A DNA stretch of 64,000 bases from Dermacentor variabilis (GCF_050947875.1 NC_134568.1:260781615-260845614); one strand, 5' to 3'. Positions 46,105 to 59,295 are shown, counted from the stretch's first letter. Numbers and translations: made by a program. Notes: generated by a model not told the origin, from the sequence alone.

Positions 46105-48190
46105 ACAATGAGAGACTATAACTGTCATGGGGAAAAAAAAGAAAGAATCCTACCGTTCTTCAAGGGCTCGTTGGTGGTCGAACGAATTACATATTCATTC
46201 GTATTGCTTCAGCAGGCCCGCAGTAACAGCGTCTGGAGCAGCGGTGACGGCGTCGTTTCCGCGCGACTATAGTACAGCGAAGAACGTCTTGCTTCGGACG
46301 CTACCGAACGCCACAAACCTAAACGAGACTACAGTACAAGCGAGTCGGCCAGACTGTGTGATGGGAAAGCGTGCACAGATTTACCATGCACATCCCTGCG
46401 TGCCACACTGTGTACAAGTCAAGGTCCGTCCCGCGAAGCTCCCAAGGTTGCGTACGTCAAACGTACCGCCGCGCCGCGTTTGCCGGCGACAGTCACGTGG
46501 CACCGAGTCCGCCATCCAAACGACTACCAACACCATTACGGACGACAAGAATAATCGCGGTGCCGTCGATAAATCGATAGTCCAATACACGTGGCGCACA
46601 CCGAAATGCTTCATGTCGGAGACCGGCAAACAGCAACAACAAGAGAAAAAAAAAAAACATGGTGCCGGCACCGGGCAAGAGAGTGCAAACAAGGCCGCCA
46701 CCGATGCAATATAGCGGCAGCGAAAAGAAAACGTGGTTCACAGCGGGAATAATGGTCCAGAACGGCGGCGCTCCCCATGAGTAAACTTCAGCTGGCAGTG
46801 TGAGCCGTCATTTGAGTCGCGCGAATGAAGAGATTGTGCCTCAAGTTCGAACGACGATACTTTGCCACAGAACGCGCACAAATAAGGGGCGGGATTTGCG
46901 CGTCCCTGAGCCTCACAGCCAGGAGTCGTGTCATCTGTAATTACATTACGCTACGCTACATCGCGGTAAAATAATCGGCCATGTAGCAAACATAAATACC
47001 GAAGCATAGGTCCGCTTATTGATAATCCACACGTCATGCTCTTTTATTTTAGAAGTATTGCGCAGCGTTAGCATTTACTTGTGCGGCGATACTCCCAAGT
47101 CTCGAAGGCGAATATATCAAAGGCGAATCTAACTGTGACGACACCGTATCAAACGGCAACCGAATACTTAGCAACTGTATAGTTATCGGGAAACACGCAT
47201 ATAAGATGGTACATGCAATAATTTAAAAGGAAAGGTAAATAAAGTAATTTGTAAACGTCGTGGCTACTCCCGACATCGCAAGCTGAAACGGAGTTCGAAA
47301 GCAAGAAATTAAGAGATAACGTAAAAAAGAAAGGAAACAAAATGATCAGAAAAAATGAGAAGGCTACCAGAACACTGGCGTAATAAACTATAAGCGATTC
47401 ATCAACTTCCACATCGCGCTCTTGAGAAATCCCAAAGCGTAGCAGTTAAGACGAACCTCCCCCATAAAACGCACGAAATTAACAGACTACAACACAACGA
47501 AGCCATATGGAGAAATGATAAAAACAAAAACATGGACAGGCAAACGACCGTCGTGACAGGACACTCCGTCATAGAGCACTGAATGGCCATAAATCGTTCT
47601 TAATGGTTAACGAGGAGAGCTTCGCTTGCGTATCGCTAAGTTCCGGAATGGCATATTAGTGCTAGCATGCACGAACAAGGAAGAGTTTGCACGGTCTTTT
47701 CTATCGACCACCGCAACCGTAACTAACAGTCAAAACAAGGCAAAACTAAATTTTTTGTTCTCTTCGCGGCAACACCGCAGCATCCCTCACTCCTTCTCAT
47801 TTGTCTTTATTTACTATAACGCATGAAAATTGTTCAAGCGCGTCTCGGATTTGCGCGGAGGCCATGACAGCATAAATGCCCTGAGTAAGCTTGCGATCGA
47901 GCCCTCTAAACGGAAAGCGACGACTTGGACGTGCACTTCTGCACTTCCCGTTTACGCAAACGATCGGCCACGGAATGCGAGAAGATAGAATGGGAACTTG
48001 GCGACGCCTGGCAAGGAGCCAGCGCGAGAAAGCAACAGCGAAGCCAATCAGATTTTCGTTGAAAAAAATATTGCTCATTTATACCAGCAACATTACGTCT
48101 TATGTTCTCGTTGCACTATAAGTGTTCGAGCTTAATGGGAGGCTTACAGGCGAATCGTAACTCCATTCTTTCTTTTATAAACGGTACCGC
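46105..48190. other. No gene recognised
   Basis: The longest frame (46127-46714, +, 195 codons) begins Lys-rich, shows no domain and overlaps antisense frames; I do not call it a gene. Confidence 0.4.
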
Positions 48191-48335
48191 ACACTGTAAA
48201 ATAATATACGCACTTAAAACTGAATAAGCTTGCAAATGTTGTCTACAACTCGCACCCTTACACCGTGTGTCAGGGTGCGAGTTACAGACAAGATTTACAC
48301 CCTTAATCGAGTGTGTAAATTATTTTTTACAATGT
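48191..48335. repeat. Fold-back element with two internal hairpins
   Basis: Ends ACACTGTAAAATAAT and ATTATTTTTTACAATGT are inverted. Inside, AACTCGCACCCT (48247-48258) pairs with AGGGTGCGAGTT (48272-48283), and TTTACAC pairs with GTGTAAA next to it. Confidence 0.75.
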
Positions 48336-49377
48336 ATGCTCCCAAGCCCGTTTATACTCACTGATGCGCGATACAGGAAGAAGGCGAAAATCACGCAGAT
48401 CCCACGCATTGTGGGAATCGGCGTAAGCGAAGCTTTAGAGAGCCGGCAGCAATAAGGGTGCCTCGAAGCACGCGCATAAAGACACGCTATAAATGCAAAA
48501 CGAAACGCCGGAGACGCGCAGCGGATTTCGGCGGTAAACGCGTACCGCGCAACCGGCCTCATCGGCTACGGTGACAGAAACGCGGAAATTAGGCGAGAAC
48601 GCACGCCGCCACCAACCACAGCACGCCGCAAAGATTTACCGTAAATATGGCCTCCCAACGGCAGCAAGTTTTGTCCCACTGAAAACCAAGGATCGGGGTT
48701 CAGCAAACGTGCCTGTGAATGAATCGACAGCGCGGATTATTTCTCAGACGTGAAATTTATATCCTTGTCAGTTAGCAGAATGCGCGCTCTCGCTTTTAAA
48801 TGTAAATTATTGCGACGCGACACACATCCAAGCGTTTCAAAGCACTACACATAGCTTGCATGAGGGAAGCTGCCAAGGGGGCGAAGCTGTGAAAAAGCAA
48901 CGCTCCTGCTTTTTGTGTCGTGCGTCCGTGGCCTAATGGGTATAGAGACGGTATAGAATATCGGGATGGTACGCTCGGACGCGTACGCCTTTATTTGCTC
49001 GGAACTTTTACTCGGCACAGACAATGACTACATGCCTGTCACGGTGCGGCATTATTGGAGCCGGCGAAGCACCGATCAGGTCGTGGGAATACGAACCGGC
49101 GAGCAAGACGAGTATTGCCGGCCACTCAGACAAGCGGCCGAAAAAGAAAAGGCGAAGGCAGGTTTAGAGATTATTATTATTATTTTTTTTGTTGTTGTTG
49201 TTGGCGTGACCGTGACGCTCCGACAGCTTTTTGTAGGAACCCCTTTGTATTCTCTACCCTGTGCCTTCATTGAGAAGCTTGCTAAAACGGCAGGGGAGCG
49301 AATACCCCGAAATATGTGCTATCTCTGTGCAAAACCGTGTCCATGAATTACTGACAGTGCATGTGAACGAGAAGAAA
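48336..49377. other. No gene; tRNA-like A box near 48930
   Basis: GTCCGTGGCCTAATGGGTATAG (about 48923-48944) resembles the head of the SINE at 38564, but no B box follows. Confidence 0.35.
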
Positions 49378-49640
49378 TGGGGTTAACCAAGGGGCCCGAT
49401 TTTTATTAATCACCTCATTAGAAACCAACACAAATACACCAACGACAGCACAGGGGAAATTACTTGTACTTACTAATTGAAATAAATTATACATTAATAG
49501 AATTGAAAGTGGTTCAAAAAACAACTTGCCGCAGGTGGGGAACGATCCCACGTCTTTCGCATTATGCGTGCGATGCTCCACCAATTGAGCTACCGCGGCG
49601 CCGTTTCCACATCCACTTTCCGGGGTATTTATGTGTTGCT
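49378..49640 (-). repeat. tRNA-headed SINE, single copy
   Basis: Minus-strand head CCGCGGTAGCTCAATTGGTG (A box 49581-49592), B-box-like GGGATCGTTCCC, and end TTGGTTAACCCC at 49380-49391. Same family as the pair at 33.2-33.66 kb. Confidence 0.82.
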
Positions 49641-50640
49641 ACTAGAACTAACTCTGGGAGTGTTTATGTGTCAGAGCGTTTGGCGCCGTACGGCAGGCTG
49701 CCGTCGTTTCTTCTGTGTTTGTCAACGGATAATAGAGGTCCGCCACGGACTCAAGTGTGTGCGTGTGTGCCTGTGTGGTGACAGTGCGCGACCTCTAACA
49801 GCAGGAAGGAATCACCTGTCCTCTCGCCCTTAATTAAAAGAGGCGCGGCCAAGGCCTTAGGAGGGGCCGGGATACAATTGGGTGAACTTGATTGGATCGT
49901 CACCAATATCTGCCGTTTTCCGACACAGGGAACTAGGGAAAGGAGAAGTTATTTAAACGCAGGTTTTAGACCGAGCTAAGCAGTCAGGAAGCTGAGTCTA
50001 TAATCTGCTGAGAAGCGTCCAGGAGCTAGTGCCGTCCAGTATCGCCTGGGCCGCCTAGCCGCGTCTGAACTGCGAGTGACTATAGTTGACGTAAGAGACG
50101 ACAAACCGACGTCTACAACTTCCCCTCAAGTTAGCTCAACCTGCTCGAGGAATGACGTCAGACCTAGACTCCCGGGAAACCCAGCACAGTAATCGCATCC
50201 ACCGCAACGGGATCGGCTTGCCAGCGTTCTTTCGTAAAGCTCTGCCGTCGACTCCACGTTTTGTGGACTTGCTGCTGCCGCCCGGCCATGCGTATGCCAT
50301 GATTTGTTTTCTTTTGAACTCTGTTTAGTTGACCACCGTTAAGTGTATTTTTTGTGTAGCGTTACTTTTTTATATCCACTGCTAATTGCTCGTTGTATTT
50401 CTTTTGTCTTCATCATTGATCTAGACTAAGTGCATGTGTATTAATGTCCTTGTGTTTCAGTGCTTCTTTTAATTTGTGTGTCATTGTCAGTCGATAAATT
50501 TTTTTTCTCTCTTTCTCCCGACTCTGACTCCTTCGCTGTGTTTGCTTGAGTACGGATCGACCAACCGGCTTGTATACTCCGTCGACGACTTCGCGCCGAC
50601 GGCGAACGGGTGACAAGCCGTGACAATGCCGAACAGGTAT
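49641..50640. other. Noncoding, LTR-like stretch
   Basis: TGTGGTGACA near 49772 and GGGTGACAAGCCGTGACA near 50608-50625 could be LTR ends, with TTATTTAAA at 49950 as a TATA. No flanking duplication or AATAAA is seen, so a solo LTR is only a possibility. Confidence 0.25.
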
Positions 50641-52750
50641 GAGCAGGCAAAACAAGATTTCCATAAAAAGTGCTGAATACAGCCACCTTATAGCACACTG
50701 CAACAGATTTTTTTTTTTTCCCGATTGCAACTCGCAGCGACACGTCGCAGCGGATGTGATAAGTGCGCGCTTCCCGATGGAAGAACGATAACAGTTCCGG
50801 TGGGATGAAATGCGGAAGCGGTTGTGATTCAGAGAAAGGCGTTCTCACTGAAGGCGAACTGGTGCATTGTGAATCATATCAGCCACCGTTGCCGCACTGA
50901 AAGCCCAATTATAACGCAAAGAGGATGCCTCAGCTAGACGTCTTGGAAGAGCTTTGGCTGCCACGCTAACGAGCATGTATAGCAAAAGCCACATCCGCCC
51001 TTGCGTATAACTATATCTTACGCGTTGCAGGATAGTTCGTCATACATTGTACTGATAAGTAAACACCCCGGTAGGATGAGGTCACGAAAGAAAGAGACGC
51101 ATGCTTTTGACTTTTGTTCGAATTTCTTCAAGGATGATGCATGACATTGCATTTATTACCGTTATTCAGAAGCAGCTGTTTTTGTTCGCCTGAGTAGACT
51201 GGACTGTGCCCTGTCCTGTTGTGCCACGTGTATTATTGGAGTAGTTATCTTGAAATGACCTTTAACGTGGCAGCAGTTAAAAGCTAAAGACTATATGTGT
51301 CCTGTCTCCGTCTGCCCGTCACACCAACGCGTCCGTGAAGTCATCAGGCCACTTTCTATAACTTCACATTCGCCATATGACGAAGCGAAACAACATCTGC
51401 AGCCGCCACCACCAATTCATGCCCTCGCGGCAATGCGCAGTCCGAACTTGGGAGACGGACGCGCTGACAACCACTAAGCTAATTGGCGCTTGGCAATTTG
51501 TGTGCGAGGTTTTGCGCATCACCGTACATGGCGGACGAAAACGACGCTGTGCGCAAGCCTGCTGCTGAGCCGCAAGCATCACCGAAGTCTGTTGAGTTCT
51601 AGTTTCTGTTTCCTCATTGTTTATATTCATTTATTATTTTCGTCTTATGTCCATGTGTATAAGCTGATAAGCTTCCTTCAGAAGAGCGTGCAGAGTGCAT
51701 GCACTGTGCTCTTGTTTTTCCATGAATCCGCAAGAACTTACCAGAGCTTCTCTACTGGCACTCATTAAGAAGTGCATCATTTAAACTGTCGCAGAGCACG
51801 TACCGGCTTTCTTCGATGCTTTGTCACAGACAGGATGTCAGGTACAGCCTGCAACACATCTCACGCACGAGCGTGTACACACAGGTGTCAACGGAGCACA
51901 AAAGCTCATTTTTCGCCGTTCTCCCAGAAGAAAAAAAGCTTATACATGCGCAGCGACGCCGACATACCCGTATAGCGGCATACTACGTACCACGCATGCT
52001 CCCGGACTTGCAGAAGGCGCTGGAGCCTAGCGATTATAGATAACGCTGTTAAGTGGGGAACCATTCTCGGAAAGCCTGTAAGCGCCACCGTAGTTATCAC
52101 TCCGGCTCGTTTCGCCACTGCAACCTCGTCAGTTATCAGTGCAGCACTCATGCTAGTTCGCCCTGCTGTCACGCGACACCTCGAAGCATGAATACGAGCG
52201 TGCACCCATATCACTCGGTATGCGGCTCGATTTCAGCGATAGCGCGACTACAATAAGTGCACGCCTCCGCAATCATGTCCGCTAGGAGCTTAAGAACACT
52301 TTCTGCGCCATATAGACAGCGCAGTTCTGTGGCATATCAGTTGGGTTGCTTGAAGAGGCGGACACTGCTTGCAAGACAAATTGCAGAATGGTGCTATTTA
52401 ATTAAAGTTTCAATGATTAACATTGCAATCGATCGCATTAATACACATATGTCCCCTAGTGCAGATCCAATGCCGAGCGGTAATGAAATTATATGGATTA
52501 AGCGAAAATCCTGTGCGTAGCGCGTTTCCAGAAATACGTCATCAAAATATGCGGCGAAATTCATTATGTTCCAGTTAATACTTATCGGAGCTCGACTTTC
52601 CACTGCTGCAAGACAGAACGCTTAATTAGCAGTGAAGCCCCCTGTAGCTTCAACGTTTCTTCTACACGAGAGAAAAGAAGTCCAGATGACTCGTCAAGCT
52701 GACCTGGCAATGAAATATTAATCCGCAGACCTTCCTGTCTAAAGTATTGG
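50641..52750. other. No gene recognised
   Basis: Short frames only. Confidence 0.4.
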
Positions 52751-52825
52751 CCCTGACATCACTTTGATTGCCGACGTGTGGATGTAGGTTTTAACGGCAG
52801 TGACCTCAACAATGTGATGTCAGGG
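52751..52825. repeat. Short palindromic element, 12-bp perfect ends
   Basis: CCCTGACATCAC (52751-52762) and GTGATGTCAGGG (52814-52825) are exact inverted copies around 51 bases. Confidence 0.65.
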
Positions 52826-53761
52826 TAATTCTTGGTACCAAGAGCTACATTCCTGGCTGTCAAACAACCACCTAAGAATTAATTCGATAAACGAATCAGG
52901 CAATTTCAGAGCAAATGATAACAGAACTATACACTAATCTAAAGACAGCTTTTCGTGACTTAACAATTAAACGATTACTCTCACACAAACTTCTAGCATA
53001 GTTTACCTCGGTGAAAACGTTAAGTGGACATATAGATTTCACGTTTACGGACAGAGATATCGAAACACGTGGAATGGTAAACTCGGATTTATTTTAACGA
53101 TATGATTCAAATGTCAAACCTACTACGCGATGATATTTTTTTTCTCAACTGCATTACTATATTTTGGCTTGGTGTGACATCCATTCATTGACAGGTAATT
53201 TAGGCAGGCTTCGCGTCAGACAAAAGAAAGGTATTCGTTGAATTAGAAAGATGTGCCTATATACGTGCATACATTTACTTGTTTACCAGAAATGTAAAAC
53301 ACTGTGAACTACACATATACATATATTTCAACAAAGCCTACAAAATCTAATATTTGTAGGTATATAATCTCGGGAAACAGCTTACCTCTAGTCCTACACG
53401 CAATGTGAGCCTGCCTATACATAATAATACATTATAAAAAATAATTAGAACGTTATGTATCACAGTCATTAAACTATGAACTACCAAGGTACTAATATGC
53501 ATATCGGCAACTGAATGACGTTGAATTAAAGCGTAGCCGTTTTCGCGCAAAAGACAACTACAGCATCTCTTTGTGGACGGCGGCAGTGAAACTAGCTGAA
53601 TAGAATGGCATACTCCGTGTAACTTACTTCGATGCCTATATGACAATAAAGACAAGAAACATTGATTGCCGTAACTGAGCACGGTACTCGCTATCATCAA
53701 AAAGTTTCGACACGCACGGTAGGTATTCGCATCTCTCGTGTACCACGCACTGCGCCGTGTA
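52826..53761. other. AT-rich, no gene recognised
   Basis: Nothing supported. Confidence 0.4.
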
Positions 53762-54425
53762 CAGGGTGTTTCAGCGAACACTCAAAATTCTTTAAAGGTT
53801 GCCTGTGGCAGATAGCTGAATTGTAGTTTATGAGCCGGCCTACTCGAAGCGGCGGACACTACGTGAACAAAAAATTAAAATGCAAAAGCGACCAATTAAC
53901 AAGAATCCACTCATGAACTTTTAGCTAATTATCTTATCGCCCATATTGCAATTTACAAATTCTAGCAGTGGACTTCGCAAGGCGGATCCACTTAGAACGA
54001 ATTCTCAGGATGACACCAGTTTCGAGATATAAATTCCCGAACTTTGCGGAGAAATGCATCGGCGTTCCAGTTACTTGTGTGCTTCAGTGCATGAAAAGAC
54101 GTTTTGTTAACAAATTAACTGCAACGCCAATGCATTTCTCCACAAAGTTCGCGAATTTAAATCTCAAAACTGGTGTCATCTTGAAAATTCGTTCCAAGTG
54201 GATCCGTCTTGCGAACACCACGGCTATAGTTTGTAAATTGCAATATGAGCCATACTGTAATTAGTTAAACACTTAATTAGTGCGTTTTATTGATTAGCTG
54301 ATGTTGCGTCTCAATTTTTGAGCAAGTATTGTCCGCCGCTTCGAGTAGACCAGGTCATGGACTAGAATTGTGATATCTGCCACAGGCAACTTTTAAATAT
54401 TTTTAAAAGTGTTCACTGAAAAACC
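53762..54425. repeat. Large fold-back element, ~320-bp arms
   Basis: Starts CAGGGTGTTTCAGCGAACAC and ends GTGTTCACTGAAAAACC. The arms pair almost to the centre near 54100, including GGCGGATCCACTT against AAGTGGATCCGTC. It is related to the interrupted element at 1942/15478. It encodes nothing; the transposase source is unknown. Confidence 0.85.
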
Positions 54426-54715
54426 TTGCACATGTTTTAAGTCACGCAATTGCCGCTTCGCGGTTGCTACGGCCTGTTTTGCAACTTCAGCACTAAGTTT
54501 TCAATTACAACGCGCGATACATTCTGCTTGTTTGCGTTTTTGTACGTTCAATATACGCACTTCACTTGAAATATTGAAAGTCACATTGATATGCGCGTGC
54601 TGAGTATCCATTACGTTTCGAGGGCCAGTCAGGCGTCATAAGAGACGCCTCTGACCTCACGCCATACCATAGCTTAAAGAAAAAAAAAAGCGATGAGCGT
54701 GGTTGCATCTATTAT

Positions 54716-54825
54716 GGGTCTCTTCGATTTGTCATTGCGGACTGCCTGCAGGACTGCGTCAAAAGTCATTGGCTGAAAGCAGTGCCTCGGGCAGTCCTGG
54801 ACGACAAATCAAAGACGTTTTATGA
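54716..54825. repeat. Short fold-back element
   Basis: TCTTCGATTTGTC ... CGGACTGCC at the left is inverted as GGGCAGTCCTGGACGACAAA and TCAAAGACG at the right. Confidence 0.7.
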
Positions 54826-56665
54826 GTTTTACGTCACGCAGGATATGTATCCTTGCATTGCGATTTCTGCCTAAAACAAGAAAATCAATAAATGAATAGG
54901 GAAGGGCGCTTTAGCGACACGTGTCTACGAAATCTTTCGACTACCTGCGGCAGCACCGGAGTAACACAGCTGTCGCGGCAGCAGAGGTGGCCTTATACAC
55001 ACGCGCGCGAACGACTCTAGAGAGGTAGTGTGATGCATAAAGAATCGTGGCATCTTCGCAACAGAAGTAAGGGTGCAAGCCTAACTCCTACGCTGACTAA
55101 ATTCGCGGGCAGTCCTCGCACGCGATGATGACGTTTGGAGTTTGAACGCATATACACTGACGCAGCGTGCGCTACACATATACCTGTCCGGAAAAAAAAA
55201 AAAAAAACTCAGTATAGTATCGTTTTAGGAAATAACTATCATAATTGGCAGAATATAGGGTCATAACACCTCGTTTTTACCGTAAAGCTACGAAATAGGT
55301 ATACGGTATAAATTAACGAAGCCATAAGCAAAGAAAAAGAAGAGAGAAAGAATAAAAGAAAATAAAAAAAAGAGCTCAGGTCCCAACTGGGCTTCTGTAG
55401 ACCCGCCGCATTAGTTGGACTATCTAGAATTCATAGCTTCAGCCACCACGAAAACTCGATATCTATACGGCCACGTCACTATGTTTTCAGATATACCCAC
55501 ATAGGCACACTTTCCGTTCTGCAGCAGCCTTTGTAGGGCACTCGACGTTATATACAGGCAAGACCACTAAATGTCCGTTTAACCCTACAAGATATCGCGG
55601 CGCGCAAGACGAGTACGAACGGACCAGTACGCGATACAAAAGCTCTAAAAGGCGTTCCTTATCTTTGTTGCGCACGGTGACGCCTACTGTACGCTAGCTC
55701 GTTCACAGGACGTTCACAGCGGGCGTGCTGGGAGTCCTCTTTCTCCGTTTGTCCTCGCGCCATTTGGTCGGGACAGGTAAGCAGAAGGCGACCTCGGTTG
55801 GCGGTGCGAGCGCGCGTTCGAACCGAGCAGAGAGAACAATGCACTTCGCCGATAAACCTGCGCGTCCGATAAGGCCGAGGAGCGCGTCATACCTGTTCCC
55901 CAGCCAGTGTGCCGTGACCTGCCCCTCTGGAACGCTGCCGGCGGCGGCGAGAGCGAGCTCCGGCTCAAACCAGGCACGGTCCGGGGCGCGCTCCGAGGCC
56001 CGCGGTCTTGCGCGGAGAACCCGCCGCTCTGCAGCGGCAGCAGCCGGGAACCAAAGCCGCCGCCGATGCCACGTTCCACGAGCGAGGTCGCACGGCCGTG
56101 CCTCGCCGGGACTCGTGCCTCCGAAGGTCTCCCTGCGTCGGCCCCCAATGCGGGCACTGAACACCGACTCTCCCCCTCTCGCCGAACATTTGCACACACG
56201 GCGACCAACGAACGCTGTCGGTCTGGCAACCGCCGCAGCAACTGTGGCCGGACGCACAATTGTCGTGACCGACGGTACGAAAAAGAAAACGCAATCGGAA
56301 ATTATCACAGGCTTGACTCGTCTTGCTCGTGACTGCGGAAACAAAAGTGGCACACCGCGTGATGCCATCTCTTCTATTATCTTACATTTGACAGGAACAC
56401 GGACGTTGGCGATGTCTTTGCCGGAGCGTTTACAGCTGTCGCGTTCGGTCACCTTACAATTTTAAAGCAACGATACCGCGATAGAGAAAACTATGCAAAT
56501 GCTGCGGAATAAAAGTTATCGTTCTTTTTTTTTTTTTTTTTTGCTTCCTATATAGCGTACTCCTGAAGTTGGGAGTATACTTGCCAGTGTTACTGGCAAA
56601 GAAGGACGACACCTTCAATAACTTTACGTGCACAAAGCAATAATTTTAATTATTTTTTTAATTAT
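54826..56665. other. No gene recognised; GC/CpG-rich island 55.7-56.5 kb
   Basis: 55703-56465 is open on both strands (246 codons +, 249 codons -) without a recognisable domain. Its CpG richness fits a promoter/first-exon island or a repeat. Confidence 0.35.
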
Positions 56666-56870
56666 GGGGTTTTCGTGCCAAAACCACAATCTCATTATGA
56701 GGCAAGCCGTAGTGAGGGACTCCGGAAATTTGGCCCACCCGAGGTTCGTTAACGTGCACATAAATCTAAGTGCACGGGCGTTTTCGCATTTCGCCTTCAT
56801 AGAAATGCGGCCGCCGTGGCCGGGATTCGATCCCGCAACCTCGTGCTCAGTAGCCCAACACTACGTGCAC
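56666..56870 (-). repeat. Ruka-like SINE
   Basis: Same layout as at 37.6 kb: minus-strand B box GGGATCGAATCCCGG at about 56817-56831, body, and tail GGCACGAAAACCCC. The 5' end is degenerate. Confidence 0.8.
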
Positions 56871-57203
56871 AAGCAGAAACTCTACTGAAACAAACACTGT
56901 TCGAAAGGAGATGCGATTCAAAATTCTGGAGGGGAGTGTGTATCGTAGAGTGTAACCGAAGGCATGGATGTAATGGATGAAATTGTGCGATGTAATGCAA
57001 CGTCTGCAGTGTGATTATTCACTGTTGCTGCGGAATAAAACGACCCGTCTTTTTCAATGCCATATAGCTAGGAATTTTATTCCGGGATTCGCTTCTTGCC
57101 ACCGAGCATTAATTTCTTGCTTACTCATTTTCTTGCGAAAAAAAAAAGTTTATCCGACAATTCAGATATTGCTTGACGAGATGGTTTCAGCGCACTGCCT
57201 CGT

Positions 57204-57205
<2 letters not shown>
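56871..57205. other. No gene recognised
   Basis: Nothing supported. Confidence 0.4.
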
Positions 57206-57278
<73 letters not shown>

Positions 57279-57279
57279 C
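57206..57279. repeat. (TAA)n microsatellite
   Basis: About 24 uninterrupted ATA units. Confidence 0.95.
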
Positions 57280-58720
57280 AAGGTGCCAGCAAAATCGAAC
57301 TAGACATAAAGCAAGGAGTGGACGGGCGTCTTCGCGTTTTGTCTGAATTCGGAGTATACTGTGACTTGTGAACTTTGCATATACAACTATCCTTTGCAAA
57401 ATATGGCTCACTATAATGATCAAATGTTTTATTGCTCAGGCCTGAAGAACGTTCACCCTTCACGCGCGTTCATGGTGAGCGAGTTTTGCGAATAGTTCCA
57501 GATTGCAAACAAAATTTTTCCTGTCGTTGCGGAGATTTGCGTGCGCAAACGGGTTTGGGTGCCCAAACGGACCTTTGCGTACGCAGGCGCTACGCCCAGT
57601 TAGCGTTTTTTTCTCTCTTTTTTTTTTTTTGTACTCCTTTGGGATTCTTTTGTGTACCTTCTTGCGTTCTTTTGTAAGCCCGGCGGTCTGAGTCCCCCAA
57701 CCTTGCGTGCGCGAAATGTAAAACTGCCTAATTTCTTAAATCGCAACGTTGCGCCGCTGTCGAAAAAACCCGCGGGAAACGACGAGACAAAAGGCATCCA
57801 CGCCATTCCTCTTGCCATCAACGAATACGGTCTTCCCCATCTCCCGGCGAAGTAAGCCGTCGGTTCGTTTCGAGAGAAAAGTTTGCGCACGATACTTATT
57901 CAAGCATTTGCGAGCCACCGTTGATGACGGGCCTGTTCAGCTATTCGACAGGCGCACCTGTGCCCGAGCGTGACAGTGGCGACAGCTGCCGCGTCGCGAC
58001 GGGAGATTGAGTAACGCAACGAGGTGCTAGAAACGCCAGCGTCACGCGGTGCGGCGAGGCATGGGAGCGCATGACGTGTTATACGAGCCTCGCTTTCTTT
58101 TTTGCAACAACGTGACGTCGGAAAAAACAGTACCTCCCCTCCACGATTTGCACAATCGGACGAAGGCGCGCCGGCCTTGAAACGCCACGCGGCGCGAACT
58201 AAACTCAGCCGCAACCTTGACCGTCCAAGCCCCACAGCGGCTCTCCCCATTGTATGACACTGAGCCCTCGCGAGCAATAATTGCGCGACCCAAGTTCAGC
58301 GCGGTGCAAACGAACCTCACCACCAATGTACAGATGGGAAATCGCGCAACTCGCAACGGAAAAAAAAAAAAAAAAGCTAGCAAAAGCTCACAGCGCACGG
58401 CGCAACTTCGATGACCGGTACTTATAACTGCTGCAGCTGCCCCGAAGGACATGGAGCGATCCCAGCAGGAAAATTTTATGGCCGTTACGCAACTGCGCTC
58501 CCGGCCAAGTTTTATTTTTTGCGCTTTTTTCTTGCTGCACCTCAAGGAATGAGGGCACAAACGTTTACGGAAGACAAAAGAGCCCCTCCACCCTCCACCC
58601 CCCACCCCCCATCATATGCATCCCTCTGAACGAAAAAAAGAAAAGCAGCCTGTACCTAAGCTTATGCAAATAGAGGCGACGGCAAATCTGCGCTCCGTTT
58701 CGTGCGCGTACACTGCATTG
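57280..58720. other. No gene recognised
   Basis: Overlapping frames at 57900-58605 on the minus strand lack domains. Confidence 0.4.
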
Positions 58721-58722
58721 TA

Positions 58723-59295
58723 CGAGGGTGAACCAAAAGTCCTTGCCCTTATTATTATTTTTTAGCCAAATTACGGCTGTAAATGCGAAGTCAACATATC
58801 CATTCCCAGCGGTGGACCTTTCTTGGACCGGCCCGGCCTTATCTGCCTTGTAGCTCTGCGGCACGGCGCGGCTGTCAGTTGCCAAAGATGGCGGCTGTGG
58901 TTCACACTTCCACGGCGCACGAGCAACGAAGTGTGATTCGTTTTCTACGTAGCAAGGGGCGAACGCCCATCGAAATTCACAGGGAAATGCAACCCACGTA
59001 TAGGGAAAGGTGTCTCGCTTTGAGAAGTGTGAGGTGGTGGTGTCATGTGAGTTCGCAAAAGGCTTTGGAGACTTGCATGACAACGAGCGTTCGGGGAGGT
59101 CGCGTGCGTCGCAGTTCTACCACAGGGGCATCTCAAATTTAGTGCTGCGATGGGAAAAATGTCTGAACCGGTGTGGGGTCTATGCGGAAAAACAGTGTAA
59201 GGTACGTAAAGTCGTACGTTATTTTTGTAATTACCAGTATGTACCTTATTGTGGCTAATAAAAAATGGGGGCAAAGACTTTCTGATTCGCCCTGG
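58723..59295 (+). mobile_element. Internally deleted mariner element
   Basis: Ends are inverted repeats of about 27 bp: CGAGGGTGAACCAAAAGTCC at the left and, reversed from the right, CCAGGGCGAATCAGAAAGTC, both leading into TTGCCC. A TA precedes the left end. At 573 bp it is under half the usual ~1.3 kb. It keeps only the two ends of the transposase gene. Confidence 0.8.
58888..59200 (+). pseudogene. Mariner transposase remnant: N-terminal HTH plus C-terminus
   Basis: From ATG 58888 the frame gives the helix-turn-helix region (EQRSVIRFLRSKGRTPIEIH, then REMQPTYRERCLALRSV). A 2-bp insertion near 59046 shifts the frame, after which FAKGFGDLHDNERSGR continues. At about 59110 the sequence jumps to the C-terminal end (FYHRGISNLVLRWEKCLNRC). 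The whole DDD/E catalytic core is deleted, so it cannot transpose by itself. Confidence 0.75.

Noticed and set aside
46127..46714. 195-codon frame as a gene
   Set aside because: No recognisable domain, overlapping antisense frames and a Gln/Lys run near its end; coding potential not supported.
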